Positions 1-11,298 of a stretch of 64,000 nucleotides of DNA are shown here, piece by piece. The notes under the pieces were generated by a model. The model searched no databases. It saw nothing but the letters and a program-made list of their open reading frames with translations, and was not told where the DNA came from. The stretch covers positions 2,728,001 through 2,792,000 of the forward strand of contig OX596335.1 in assembly GCA_951394405.1 (NCBI GenBank), given 5' to 3'. Both the position numbers and the translations under genes were made by a program. Every line of letters begins with the position of its first letter. Within the stretch, counting starts at the first letter, position 1. Origin of the DNA: Coprinellus micaceus. Lineage: Eukaryota; Basidiomycota; Agaricomycetes; Agaricales; Psathyrellaceae.

Positions 1-532
1 TTTTTCCTTGCGCTGCGCTTCAAGTGACACACATACAAAGGGCCCCAAATTTTAGGTTTAGTAGCTCGCTTCGGTGGCCTCTTGCATTGTCTCCTGTAGT
101 CAGACGGGAGAAGTGTGCTAATAGCCCCCCGATTTCAGGAACCTGGATTGGTGAACCAGAACTTGGGAGCCACTAGCCGCCCTGTGGATACAACCTAATT
201 TTGTGGCTGAGACAAGATGTAGGAAATGGTCCCACCACCGCCACGTCTACGAATATGTCGACCTATACACGGTGGATGCCTTTGATTGTTTTGAAGAACG
301 ACCTCCGGCGATCGGGGAATTGGTACTATAGCGGAGAGCAACAGCTGTGGCAACCAGAACGATCCTAGGTACACGACTCCCAGTCTAACTCCAATAGTTA
401 CACAATAAGATATAAGATACAACAATTGGTAGCATTGTACATGTCATACAAACGTTCAGCCCATCCGTCCATGCAGTAGTATCACAAGGAAGACAATAAG
501 TGAAGAATAAATAAATAAATTCGAACACCAGT
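1..532. other. Intergenic 3' flank, no gene seen
   Basis: No convincing coding sequence in either strand. It is the downstream flank of the coiled-coil protein gene that ends at 533. It holds an A/T-rich simple stretch (about 508-522, repeated aaat units) that may contribute to 3'-end formation of the minus-strand gene, and a short hairpin-forming segment around 89-112 whose core resembles one at 59200-59216. Confidence 0.5.
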
Positions 533-2503
533 TCACCTTCCAGCAAAGCTTGCCCACCTCCCCACCACGACTACAGCGTCCTCATCCAGGTGCCGTGCAC
601 GCTTGCTTGAAGTCACCATATCGCCCAAGGCCATGGGCAACGGGTCCAATCTCCTACGGAAATCCGGTTTGTCCATCAAGTCACCTGTTGTTCGCCTCCT
701 TCGAGGTGCTTCAGAGTGTTCAACGGGGTCGCGGGTCACCGGTTCAACAATAGTTCTTTCCAGCGACCCTCCGAAAGTCTGAGACCCTGGCCGTGAGGCA
801 CCGTCCGGATCGAACAGCAAAGCCCCTGCAGGTGTATCCCTTGCCCGACGAACGCGAAGCTCTGCCCGACTGCGCTCCAAAATGTCTTCTTCCTCGTCCG
901 GGGGTACCTCGTTCCCGTCGGCGTCAAGCCGCGCCGCACGTCGAGCCAAATAAGCCTGACCCCAAGTCGAAAGAGGTGAGTCAGACTCACCCAACCCACG
1001 CCGCCTGGGAGTTGCCTGATTAGTGAGGGATGGGCCACTCGGCGCTCTGGACGTCCTATCATGGAAGGTTTGAAGTATCGTGCGCCGACGAGTGACCTCT
1101 AGTTCGCTGGGAAGATCTCGAGGCGCATAGAACTCCAACAAATCCGCTTCGGTGGGTTCGGGGAGCGTGATGTTCTGCACCCTTTCTGTGCCTTCTGGAG
1201 TGATACGCCTCCGAACCAAGTAATTTCTCCCACTGGCAACTTCGTCGACCATAATGTCAGCGTTGTCCATCACGCCCCGCGGCGACTCTACCCAATTTTC
1301 GGGTTCTTCAAAAATCAGGGAGCGTGTACCAGGAAGCATCGAAGCCGTAGCGGATGCCGGGCTGGAAAAGTTCTGCATATCGTGAAGACTGCCAGAGAGT
1401 ATTGAGAGACGGGATTGTTCCGAGCTCAGTGTTGACCCCGTTCCTGCACCGGAACCGGATCCAGAGGAACGGCTGCCCGTGGACGACGGCCGTGGCTCTG
1501 GCCTGATAAGTCTCCTCCTCCTTGGCTCTTGTCTCCAGAGTAGAGGTCCTCCCGGGTTTGTAGGTGATGCCAACTGAGTCTGAACCTGGCTTAAACGCCT
1601 CGCCTCGATAGATTGAAGCTGGAGTTCGGAAAGTTCCTGGCGGAGTCGCATGGCCTCGGCGTTTTGGAGTTCAACTTCCTGGCGCAGCTGCCTAGTCTGA
1701 ATGGCCTGGAGTTCGGCTTCCTGGCGCAGCTGCCGGCTCTGAATGGCCTGGAGTTCGACTTCGCGTGCTGCGAAATTGGCCTCGCGCTGTAGCTCCCCCA
1801 GTGTAAAACGTGTCGATGGCTGGGTTCGAGGTGCGTCAGCTGGGTCGTCGGCGGGGAGTGTGTCAGTTCGACCGAGCGCTCTGCTTTGTTGGGCTGCCTG
1901 TTCACGAGCAGCAACCCGGCGCCCCATGGTTGTAAAGCCGTCATCCGCCGGCGATGGGCCGAGCGTGCGAGGGCTTTGCAAAGGGAGAGGTTGGTGGCGG
2001 AATCTCCCATGGGCATGGGGTTCAATGGGCGGTGTAGGAATGTGGTCGATGGACTGTCGAAGGAACGAAGCCTGTTCTGCCATAAGCGCCAACGAGCTCT
2101 GAGCTTGAACGACCCGGCGGAAGGAGTAATCGTAGGCGTCAATGAGTTCTTGGGTGCTCATGTTAGAAGACGCGTCCTCGCTTGTGGGCGTTTCTCGACT
2201 CGGCTCCCCTGTGAGCATGATAGCTTCGTGGGTTGGTCCCACTTCCCCGCGAGCCCTCAACTGTGACGCTGGTTCCTGTAGGCCATTCGAGAACCCCAGA
2301 AGGTCGTTGCGCACCTGTTCCAACCTTGCTCGGACTGAGGCAGCTACGGCGTCGATGTCCTGGGGCGGGGTAGGTGGGCGGTCTGCTTGCGTCTGCCTGG
2401 TTCTGTGGGTACGGGTGGGTACGGGTGGATCGATGGGTGTGGTACTGAATTGCGGGGATGGTGCCGACGAGGACATAGGAGATGGGTACGAATTGGAGCT
2501 CAT
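533..2503 (-). CDS. Unknown low-complexity coiled-coil protein (656 aa)
   Basis: An intronless reading frame with no family that I recognise. The frame is open further upstream, but the first true ATG is at 2503 (MSSNSYPSP), with an A at -3. The N-terminal part is rich in Ser, Pro and Thr and looks disordered. Residues about 250-305 form a charged coiled coil made of four imperfect 14-residue units (ELQAIQSRQLRQEA, then variants), which is exactly two heptads per unit; the DNA shows the matching 42-base direct repeats near 1650-1770. Beyond this are Ser/Gly-rich and Arg-rich segments (around RRRRL) and a basic tail. There is no signal peptide or membrane segment. The coil suggests self-association or scaffolding, but this is inference only. 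Confidence 0.75.
   Translation of the reverse strand: MSSNSYPSPMSSSAPSPQFSTTPIDPPVPTRTHRTRQTQADRPPTPPQDIDAVAASVRARLEQVRNDLLGFSNGLQEPASQLRARGEVGPTHEAIMLTGEPSRETPTSEDASSNMSTQELIDAYDYSFRRVVQAQSSLALMAEQASFLRQSIDHIPTPPIEPHAHGRFRHQPLPLQSPRTLGPSPADDGFTTMGRRVAAREQAAQQSRALGRTDTLPADDPADAPRTQPSTRFTLGELQREANFAAREVELQAIQSRQLRQEAELQAIQTRQLRQEVELQNAEAMRLRQELSELQLQSIEARRLSQVQTQLASPTNPGGPLLWRQEPRRRRLIRPEPRPSSTGSRSSGSGSGAGTGSTLSSEQSRLSILSGSLHDMQNFSSPASATASMLPGTRSLIFEEPENWVESPRGVMDNADIMVDEVASGRNYLVRRRITPEGTERVQNITLPEPTEADLLEFYAPRDLPSELEVTRRRTILQTFHDRTSRAPSGPSLTNQATPRRRGLGESDSPLSTWGQAYLARRAARLDADGNEVPPDEEEDILERSRAELRVRRARDTPAGALLFDPDGASRPGSQTFGGSLERTIVEPVTRDPVEHSEAPRRRRTTGDLMDKPDFRRRLDPLPMALGDMVTSSKRARHLDEDAVVVVGRWASFAGR
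1650..1775 (-). repeat. 42-base tandem repeats encoding two-heptad coiled-coil units
   Basis: Within the coiled-coil gene, consecutive 42-base units share the core ctggcgcagctgc and tggcctggagttc with few mismatches. Two units are nearly identical and flanking units are diverged. Each encodes a 14-residue ELQ...RQLRQE segment, so gain or loss of a unit keeps the heptad register. Confidence 0.8.
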
Positions 2504-3159
2504 TGTGACTGGGATGTGGGCGACGCTCTTTGAATTCTTCCCGTCTACTGTGGCCTGCAGGTGCAGTAGAACGGTACCACTTGCGTTTGGAATCCTTTTG
2601 TGGTAGGTTTTTAGGAGGTGGTGCAAGTACTATGGCGTTTCGATCATACTCTGGGCGCTTGGTGGAGGTGCGAGGGCAAGAACGGTCAAGGGCGGAACCA
2701 AATCCCCTTTATATGGCCGAAGACAAGATGAAGCCTAAACGAGCGCCCTGAGTGGCGATACATGACAACCATTGATGATGGCAAGATTCCGGGCGCTCGT
2801 TCCAAGCTCCTTGGACAAGGCCACGGGCTGTGTTCCCGAAGTATTCGTCCGTCATAATCTACATCTACAGTCATTTGTAAAATAGACTGCAACTTAAAAC
2901 GAGCTGTGACAGGGTCAAGCTGGCAGACCCACTGCCCCCGTGTGACCCGCAGAAACACGGACGTTCATCGCGCTCCGCACTGCGCAACAGTTCCTCTCGT
3001 TCCAGCCGTAAATGTACCCTTTCCACCCCCAATATCGAATATATCGCGTCGGCACTGGACGCGAATGCTGGAGTTCCAACCTTTTTCGACAAAAAAACGA
3101 CGCAGTCTATTTTGCAAAGGACTGTAACATTCATAGCTTGGCTCTTTTTTTTTTTGGCA
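2504..3159. other. Intergenic: promoter of coiled-coil gene, 3' flank of MFS gene
   Basis: This lies between two minus-strand genes. It holds a TATA-like element for the coiled-coil gene (2707-2714) and, near 3145-3155, a T run on the plus strand just past the transporter stop codon. No protein similarity was seen. Confidence 0.5.
2707..2714 (-). promoter_or_regulatory. TATA-like box for the coiled-coil gene
   Basis: The minus strand reads ATATAAAG about 204 bases before the ATG at 2503. Position and sequence fit a TATA box followed by a fairly long 5' leader. No experimental support can be seen in sequence alone. Confidence 0.4.
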
Positions 3160-5079
3160 TTATGCAGTGGCATCGGACTCGGAGGTTGGACTTGACCTAC
3201 GTAGGAGACGTCTCCAGGTTGAGTTGAGTAACGGGTCATCGCCTGTTGAACAGATTGAGATGAGCGCCCCCAACCCTGCCATTCCTGCAGCGAGGTATAC
3301 AATTGCTTGCCACCCGTTCTCAAGATGGTCGTACAGCTACGAGAGGATTGGTTAGATTGGTCCGGATGTCATGGTATGAGATATTTACGCACTTGCCCTC
3401 CGATCACAGGGCCGACTGGTAGATTTGTTAGCTTGGGTGAATGTCTGTCAATGGTAGGGATCTGACTTACTCGTGCTACCGGCACCAAACGCCGCATTGA
3501 AAGCGCCATACACATGGGCGTACCCCACTCCTTCGATACCTCGAGCGACAGCGGCTAATTCAGCGGTGAGAGGAGGAAGCACACCAGATCCAAAGAAGCC
3601 TGGGCGCGATGAGAACATACAATGGTACCCAGAGATGTGAGGACACGTACTGCTCAGTCCAAACGCAACGATGAATAGCCCAAGCTTAGACTCTATGCTC
3701 ATTACGACAAACCAGGGCACAGCGAGGACGAGGCACAGAGGCGTAATCCATTCCGTGCCCCACCGGTCTACTATCCATCCAGTCAAAGGCCCAGCTGAAG
3801 CGCGGGGTTAGCGCCAGTCTTTGGAAGCGAGAGGCCGCTCACAAAAAAGAGTTGGCACGACGGCGGCGATGAAGACGATGCCGACTTTTTCTGAAGTGAG
3901 GGTCCATACTGTTTGCAGGTGAACGGGAATTGACGGCTCTTGGCTGCTGTAAAAGATACTGTGGGGTGTTTAGTCGACGCACTTTGAAGGAAAGATGAAA
4001 GTGGCTCACCCATACAGCAGAGTGAGCAAGAAGGCCGCTACTGCACGCGGAGATCTGACCAGTTTGCCCATTACCGCAACGAACGACAGAGGTTTCCCTT
4101 TCGGCCCTTCCGTTTTCTCGTTGACTGGAATGGCGTCCTTTTCCGTGTCGCCCCCAGAAGCGCTGAGAACGAGGGGATCGACTCCCCACTTAATCGACTC
4201 CTTTCGCTCGATTATCACGAAACGCCCAACCAAGTCGGCCACAGAGAAGATGATTCCAAAGACGAAAGGCCCGCGGAAGCCAAAGCGCTCGTACAGGGCG
4301 CCTCCGATCGGAGGCCCGAGAACCAACCCAATCGAAAAGCCGACCATGGCCATGCCCAGTTGCTGTCCAATGAGCTTCTCGGGCGTACAGTCACACCTAC
4401 ACATCTGTGATGAATTTTGGGAATCGAGATGCAAGGGAGAAACTTACAGTAAAGCCAGCCCGACGACCCAAACGATAGAGGAAGAGATCCCTTGGAGCAC
4501 CCTAGCTACGCACATTACGGCGTAGTTGGGAGCTTCCATAAACATGATTTGCGAGGCGATGAGCACAACGAAGCCGAAAATTAGAGGCCATCTTCTGGAA
4601 CTGTAGCGCTCTGAGAGCATTGCGATAGGGAAGGTTGCTACATGAGAAATGTGTTAACCTGAGTTACAGGTGCAAGAGTGGGGTGGCGACTTACATACGA
4701 GGAGTCCACCGGACTATACGCCCTTCAATTCAGTGACAGGCTCGCGAGTCAAAACAGGGACTTGAGCTCACGTATGCGAAGAGCAGCCATCCCGCGAGCC
4801 CCGATACTCCTTCGTATCCGAGTTGCTCTAGTTGAAATGGGATGACGGGGATGATGATAGAGTATACAAGCAAATCAATCGCGATACCTAGCGAACTCCG
4901 GTGATCAGTAATCTTCGCCGGCGAATCCAAGCGCTCAAATACTCACCGGAGCCCACGACCAAGGTCGTAAACCAATACGACGCTCTCCACTCCAAGCCAA
5001 GAGGCATCTTCCCGACTGGCTTAGGCTCCGGTGCAGGCTCTGGCGCCTGCACGATGGCTGGAACCTTGTCCTGGTCCAT
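3160..5079 (-). CDS. MFS transporter, DHA1/vesicular-amine-transporter-like
   Basis: A multi-exon major facilitator, predicted to be a proton-coupled exporter in the plasma or vacuolar membrane. It starts with MDQDKVPAIV and a Pro-rich cytosolic stretch. The first helix contains GIAIDLLVYSIIIPVIPFQL, the usual motif D1 region of DHA1 drug antiporters. Motif C is seen as GLVLGPPIGGALYERFG in helix 5, and a second GPVIGGQLYD near the end. Exons run to 3160: after GAFNAAFGAGST an intron (donor gtaagt) joins IGPVIGGQ, and another joins LYDHLENGWQ and the last helices, ending in SESDATA. Substrate cannot be told from sequence. An in-frame ATG at 5169 could add 30 residues. It is divergent from the DNA glycosylase gene, with only 217 bases between start codons. 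Confidence 0.85.
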
Positions 5080-5296
5080 CTTTTCACAGGTGAAGGAGAA
5101 CGGCTTTTGAAAATGGGTGTTTATGCAGGAAAAAGACGATGGGGGGCCAAATGGGGGCCCATTTTCCATGTCGGCTCGGAGTCACACTCGGAAAACGCGG
5201 GACTCGGCATGATTTCAAGTGCCAAGAGCGAGCAGAGACCCTCGACGATGAGTAATGCCGCCGGGACCACTTCTGCTCCCACAACACGCACCAAAA
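5080..5296. promoter_or_regulatory. Short bidirectional promoter region, MFS / Fpg
   Basis: 217 bases separate the two divergent start codons (5079 and 5297), so the promoters must share this interval. No clear TATA box or known operator was found. Confidence 0.4.
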
Positions 5297-6944
5297 TGCC
5301 TGAATTGCCTGGTAGGTTCGATGGAATCGTACCTGGTGTGTTTCTCTGATGAGAATTTAGAGGTAGAGAGAGCTGCTAAAGTGCTACGAGATGTGGCCAA
5401 AGGGAAAAGGATAGAAAGTGTCCAAACATTCGAGGATCCCATTGTGTTCTCGGGGACGACGCATGGAGGTTTCGTGCGTGGACAGCTACTTCTCGGAAGG
5501 AGAGCGGCTAATTTGTTTCCACATATTTACGCCGCGTAGAAAGATGCGGTAATTGGACGCGTTGTAACCGACGCTCAACGATATGGTTAGTCCTCCGCTG
5601 GCAAAGTTGCATAGGTGTCCTATTAAAGCCCTGTACCAGGGAAAGTGTTTTACATGACCCTTGGTGGGAAGGGAAAGTATCCAGTGCTTCACTTTGGTAT
5701 GACAGGGATGCTACAGGTGTGCTCGAAATGACTTATATACAGGAAAGTTCGCTGACGTATGCGTCAGGTGAGAGGGAACACACCGACTTACTACAGAGAA
5801 AACGGCCGCAAGAAAGCCAGTATAGACGAATGGCCCCCTAGGTTTTCAAAGGTAAGCCTTCAGCAATCCCCATGGCTGTTGATGACGCTCATCTTCTCTC
5901 AAGTTTGTCCTCCGCCTTGTCCCCGCTGACCCACCGATCCGTCATTCAGCACCAGCTCATCGACCGCTGCGAGCAAAGGCTCCCCATCCCCCACAGAAAT
6001 CGCCTTCCTTGACCCTCGCCGACTCGCTCGCATCCGTCTCTGCTCCTCTCCTTTGACCGAGGCTCCCATCTCCGAACTCGGGTTCGACCCCATCCTATCA
6101 ATGCCTCCACTGGAGACGTTCGTGGTCGCGGTCCATAAACGGTCATGCCCCATCAAAGCACTCCTCCTCGATCAGTCATTTAGCGCCGGGGTGGGTAATT
6201 GGATTGCAGGTCAGTTTTGGCTTGCGAAATAACATGAACATCCCGAAATTTGTATCCAAATTTTATGGGAAATCACTCACAATTCACGGGTAGACGAAAT
6301 TCTCTACCACGCCAGAGTACATCCAGAACAGCGGTGCAACACCCTAAGCGACGACCAGATCAAGGAGATATACGAGAAGACGGTTTATGTCCCTCGCACG
6401 GCGGTCGATGCAAACGCTGACGACAGCCTATTTCCGGATAACTGGCTGTTCAAGCATCGATGGGGGAAAGGAAAGAAGAAAGGAAATTCGGGGGCTCCAC
6501 TGTTGCTGGTACAGATCTCACTTGCTGCTAGGTCCTGAAACCGTTCCTGACCTTCTATATCCCCACAGCCGTCAGGGGAACCTGCCACAATAAAATGGGT
6601 TACCGTTGGCGGAAGAACCTCTGCGTTTGTCGTCGAGCTGCAGTCCATACGGAAGACAGGACAAGAGGGTCTCGAGTGCGGCGAGGTCGAAGGCGAAGTA
6701 GGTAGCGAGAGTGACCTCTCTCCCCTCGAAGAGTCAGGTGGGGAGAGCTCCAAACCGACCTCAGCGCGAGCCTTACCAAGCAAACGAAGGGTGTGCCTCG
6801 GATTGAGCCTTCCAACCGAAGCTGAACTAACGGCAGTGGTACTCGTAGGCAATGGGAAGCACTTACCAAGTCACCGAGACTCTGGAGCCCGAGTCCCAAG
6901 CTCCCAAGCGGCAGAGAAGGGGAAAGCAGCAGAAAGCAGATTGA
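5297..6944 (+). CDS. Formamidopyrimidine-DNA glycosylase, plant/fungal type
   Basis: A base-excision-repair enzyme of the Fpg/Nei family that removes oxidised purines and cleaves abasic sites. The start MPELPEVERAAKVL is diagnostic: Pro2 is the Schiff-base nucleophile and Glu3 the partner; it is split by an intron after the first five codons. Later exons give GGKGKYPVLHFGMTGMLQ, FLDPRRLARIRL and IKALLLDQSFSAGVGNWIADE, which holds the helix-two-turn-helix, then FPDNWLFKHRWGKGKKKG and VTVGGRTSAFV, the region that replaces the zinc finger in plant and fungal enzymes; no CxxC pairs are present. The 3' end is my model: a gtgtgc donor at 6791 and a tcgtag acceptor give a basic tail ending KRQRRGKQQKAD. 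Without that intron the frame would run to 7075. Confidence 0.88.
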
Positions 6945-7157
6945 TCAACGGATTCGGAAACCACCCTCGCATCGATAGGCGCTCGCACCACACCAGCCTT
7001 ATGGGCGCTTACGCCGACATTCGTTTTAGACACCGTTCGACATGCGGCTCTAGCAGTAGACCCCTGGTGGAATAGAGATGTGCAATGTGAGGTAGCATTA
7101 TATATATATATCACAACGATCCGAGCGCAAGGTAAACAAACACGCAGCTAAATGGAA

Positions 7158-9617
7158 TCATTCACTGAAATCGTCCCCGTCGTCGTCGGTCCACTCCTCC
7201 GCCTCGTCATCCAGGAAGCCGTTTACCGAGCCGTCGTCGTCGTCGTCTTCCTCGCTGCCCTCTTCCTCCTGCCCCTCCTCGTCCTCCTCGTCGCTATCAC
7301 CACCAAGCTCAATATCCTCAACACTGCCCTCCTCGCCACTATCGACGTCGACGTCGACATCACCGTCCTCGGCATCGCTGGACTCGCTCTCGCCCTCCAC
7401 ATAACGCTTCACTTCGGACTTCTGGCCTTGCGGGCTCTTGCCCTTGCCCTTCTTGACAGAGAGAGGCGCAGGCGCTGCAGATGACCGAAGTTCAACCTGG
7501 GAGAGCACCGTGTCAAGCTTGCCGTTCAGAGCCAACAAATTTTCATGGAGAGCAAGTCGGGCGGTGATGGTAGCGTACAGACCGGATAACCGAGCGACGA
7601 GATCAGGAATCTAAGGCGTGACATAAGCATCCATTTAGTCGCCTCTGAAGGAATGGGCTTACAGTCATCAAGTGCCCTGCATGTACAGCCAGGACGGTCT
7701 TGATCCAAACCACCAAGCCAGTGCCACGCTGCGCACTCGCGCCTCCTCCCCCTCCCTTCATGTTCGCAGCACGTCCACCCCGGCCGAGTCGCTCAGTACA
7801 AGCCGTGATCAGAGGGACAGCAAGCTGAGGTGGCAAGCGCCTGACAGTGTTCTGGATGAGGATAGGGTCAGAGTGCGCTAGACACGTCTCCAACAACCGC
7901 GCATCGGATGAGTGAAGCGCTTGAATGAGAGTCCGTGTCAGAGAGTTGGCGGGGACGGCGTTGGCGCCCTGCGATTTTGACTTGGCCTTGGATGACTTTT
8001 TGGGCGGGGGGCCGTTGTCGCCGTCGTCAGAGTCTGCCGGGGCGGCGCCATCGACGGCAGTCAATCGTTGACCGAGGGAAAGCTCTGCGAGGTCGACTCC
8101 GAGGTCGCCATCAATGTCGCGCATTGCAATATCCTCCTCGTCGGCTTCGTTAAGGTCAATTCCAGTGCCGGAGCCGACGACAGTAGTAGATGACTCGTTA
8201 TATCGCTGCGTGGCGGCGCTCTAAGAAGGCGATGAGCGGCAGACGGTCTCTGAGGAGTGCGGACTTACTGCAGAAGCATCCTTGACAATGGAGACGTCGA
8301 CCTCATCGAGCTTGATGTCTAAGATATAGTTCCCAGAGGCGTCGACGAATTTCTGTGGAACAAGTGTCAATGCGCGACGCCCCTCCCAGAGAAAGAGACG
8401 CTCACGATCGAGCTGAAGACAGGTCGCACCCCCTTGGCCAACCGTGCTACAGTCAATGAGGACGCGTCGGTGCTGGAGAAGGCAACGTTGATCAGAGGTG
8501 CAGATGATGCGCTGTTTTTTGAGGGAGTGGCGATATTGGAGCGGGGGAGAATGGTAGGGATTTTATGTGATACTCGACTGGTGTTGGCGGGAGGGTTGAG
8601 TTCTTCTGGGATGGGGTACACGGAAATTTTACCCGAGGCAGAGAGGGTGGCCAAGGTCGGAGAGGACTTGGAGAGGAAGAATGTACGCGCATCCGAATCG
8701 AGAGGGATTGAGGCAGCAGCTTTGCCGTCGGTGGAGGTCCCGCCCTCAGCTTCCCAGACATACAAGTAGCGGTCACCCTCTGCCATCGACACGAAACGTT
8801 CTGGAGGTGTTTGAGAATCGGCCCACCGTGTAAGAGAGATCGAAGAGGCGTGACCGGTGAAGGAAGCGACTTGGATAGGCATCTTGGAAGCTGAGAGGTT
8901 GGTGGGATCGGCGACATAAGAAAGGAGGCGAATACTATGGTGGGAAGCCAGGATATCAGTCCTGTCATCCTCGCCATTTGGCCTGATTGCTAGTGAAGTA
9001 TATGGTATCCGATCCTCTGTCTTCCAGCTATGCAGGATGTCGTTTTTCTGAATATCCCAACATCTCACAGTCCCATCTTCACTTGAGGTCCACACGGCTG
9101 ATGGGCTGGGTCCTTCAGCAGGAGTAACGGCAAGGACTGGGGTTGAACTGGACGGATGGGAAAGAGTGCGAAGAACTCGGGAATGTGAGGGGGAGAAGAA
9201 GGAAACTGTGCCATCTGAAAGACCCAAGATAACGACCTCTGAGCCCACTGCCGGCTGTGCCTCCGACGCAGCCATGCTATTCCTCTTCTTTCGTTTCTTC
9301 TTCGCCTGGGCATCGGCGTCGGTGTTCCGGGGCTCGGAAGAGAAGTTGAATGTGCCCCAAGAGAGATGGGAAATGCGAGCATTGTCGAGAGTATGCTCGG
9401 CTAGAGATTGGCCAGACGCTGTGTTGTATACGCGTAGACGGTGCTTGTCGACGGTGAGGGCGGCGTAGGCGAAGAGGTGGGCATCGTCTGAGAAGGCTGA
9501 TCGCGAGGTCTGGAGGGCGGCATCGTCGACGACGGGGTGGGAGATGGCTGCGGTGGATGCTGGCCTGGTCTTTGGCGCCTTGGCCTTGGTCTTGGACGCC
9601 TTTTTGACAGACGCCAT
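7158..9617 (-). CDS. Utp5/WDR43-like WD40 protein of the SSU processome
   Basis: A nucleolar WD-repeat protein of the t-UTP (UtpA) subcomplex, which binds early pre-rRNA and helps start 18S rRNA processing. The start MASVKKASKTKAKAPKT is basic. A beta-propeller follows, with recognisable blades at LRVYNTASGQSLAEHTLD, VVILGLSDGTVSFFS, AVWTSSEDGTVRCWDIQ and GDRYLYVWEAEGG. Past an intron (after FSSIV) comes the Utp12 domain: LIQALHSSDARLLETCL, VRRLPPQLAVPLITACTERL and VVWIKTVLAVHAGHLMT. The C-terminus is extremely acidic (Asp/Glu/Ser runs), common in nucleolar proteins. The domain order and length fit Utp5/WDR43; other Utp12-domain proteins such as Utp4 or Utp12 are less likely. It is divergent from the CDK gene, 211 bases between starts. 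Confidence 0.85.
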
Positions 9618-9828
9618 TTCCGACGACGACTCACTGAGCAACGAGCGCTTCCAAACAATTTTTTGTGCGAGCCAAATGCACGTGACGGGCGTACATGGCC
9701 CATTTGGGGATATCATAATGAGCTCAGTCCATTGGCTGCACCGAGTCAACCTTGACCTCGCTCATGACCATCGTCCCTGCTCCTGGCCTGTAAAGCCTTA
9801 CACATCGCCCTCGATACCCCGCCACACG

Positions 9829-11298
9829 ATGAATTACATTCAGGTACGTTCGTCACTGCCAACTCGGCGAGCCCCCATCCTGATCGACTTCACAGCTGGA
9901 GAAGCTTGGTTCGTATCGAAATCGTTCGAGGTTGGGCGCATACACTCACTCGTTACAGGCGAGGGGACGTACGCGACTGTCTACAAGGTATGTTGTATCC
10001 ACCCGCTCGTTGTATGCACTACTCATCGCCTCGATTACGACAGGGCAGATCACGGACGACTAATGAAATCGTCGCTCTCAAGGAGATCCACCTCGATGCA
10101 GAGGAGGGAACGCCATCCACCGCTATCCGAGAAATTTCTCTCATGAAGGAGCTCAAGCATGTCAACATTGTCCGCCTTCATGACGTTATCCACACCGAGA
10201 CCAAACTCGTCCTCATCTTCGAGTACTGCGAGCAAGATCTGAAGAAGTATATGGACCAGCACGGCGATCGTGGCGCCCTACCACCCGACACAGTTCGCAG
10301 CTTCATGTACCAGCTCCTCAAGGGGACCGCCTTTTGTCACGAGAACCAAGTCCTCCATCGAGATCTCAAGCCACAAAACTTGCTCATCAATCGCAAGGGC
10401 GAGCTCAAGCTGGGTGACTTCGGTTTGGCGAGGGCGTTTGGTGTCCCTGTGAACACTTTCTCGAACGAGGTGAGCCACGGAACTCAATATCTCGGCTCTC
10501 GAACTTTGTCTGACATCCCCCCGGGTCGTCACTCTGTGGTACCGTGCGCCCGATGTCCTCCTTGGTTCCCGCACGTATAGCACGTCCATTGACGTGTGGT
10601 CCTGTGGCTGCATCTTTGCTGAGATGATCTCGGGAGTGCCACTTTTCAGAGGCAGGGATAACAATGACCAGCTTCTGCACATCATGAGGATCATTGGGAC
10701 ACCAACACAGGCCCAATTCGCGAAGATCAGCAAGGAAACCGTAAGTACCCTTAGTTCATGGCTTTCTGTCATCCGGCCTCTCACTTCGCAGCCTCTCCAG
10801 CCCGAAATTCAGCCGAAGCAGTTCCCCAGCTACCCCAAAATGCCCTTCCACCAAGTACTGCCCAAAGCTTCACCTCAAGGTTAGTTGTCGCTCGACCCCT
10901 GGCTATCAGACGGCTTACCTATCCCTATAGCTCTGGACCTTCTCGAAAAGCTCTTGAAATTCGACCCCGCAGAGCGCATATCCGCGGCAGATGCTCTTGC
11001 CCACCCATATTTTAGCACCGCACAGACCTCCATTCCCTTCGGCATCAGCACAGGCCCAGGCTCGATGGCTCCCCCACCTCTGAACTTCCCCCACCCCCAC
11101 GGCTATCAACAGCAGCAACAGCAGCAGCAGCAGCAGCAAGCGCAGCACGCCCAGATGCAACCACAGTACTCACGCCCCATGTATGGTCAAGTTCAACACC
11201 AGCAACAGGCCAATTCGCAGGTCCAGGCGCAGCAAATAGGTCAGTCAAAAGCCCCGCAATACGGCCAATACCCCGCAAACTACGGACCTCCCCGTTGA
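9829..11298 (+). CDS. Pho85-type cyclin-dependent kinase with Gln-rich tail
   Basis: A serine/threonine kinase of the CDK5/Pho85 branch, which with Pcl-type cyclins signals phosphate status and cell-cycle entry. Exons join as [19 protein letters not shown] and [15 protein letters not shown], giving the Gly loop and catalytic Lys. The cyclin-binding helix is intact ([18 protein letters not shown]). [10 protein letters not shown] and DFGLARAFG are complete, then [17 protein letters not shown], where an intron removes the shadow frame, and [12 protein letters not shown]. The kinase domain ends at ADALAHPYF. Unlike the roughly 305-residue yeast enzyme, a Pro/Gln-rich tail of about 90 residues follows, with 11 consecutive Gln (mixed CAA/CAG). 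The tail may be a disordered binding region. Confidence 0.92.
11108..11140 (+). repeat. Poly-glutamine codon run in the CDK gene
   Basis: Eleven glutamine codons in a row, seven or more of them CAG, follow the kinase domain. The run sits in a wider Gln/Pro/Ala-rich tail. CAG runs can change length by slippage, so this is a candidate length polymorphism. Confidence 0.8.

Noticed and set aside
1743..2606. Several plus-strand frames opposite the coiled-coil gene
   Set aside because: Shadows of the long uninterrupted minus-strand frame with repeat-encoded coiled coil.
7152..7484. Hydrophobic Leu/Val-rich plus-strand frame resembling a membrane protein
   Set aside because: It is the reverse complement of the Asp/Glu-rich tail of Utp5; GAC/GAG runs read as Val/Leu on the other strand.
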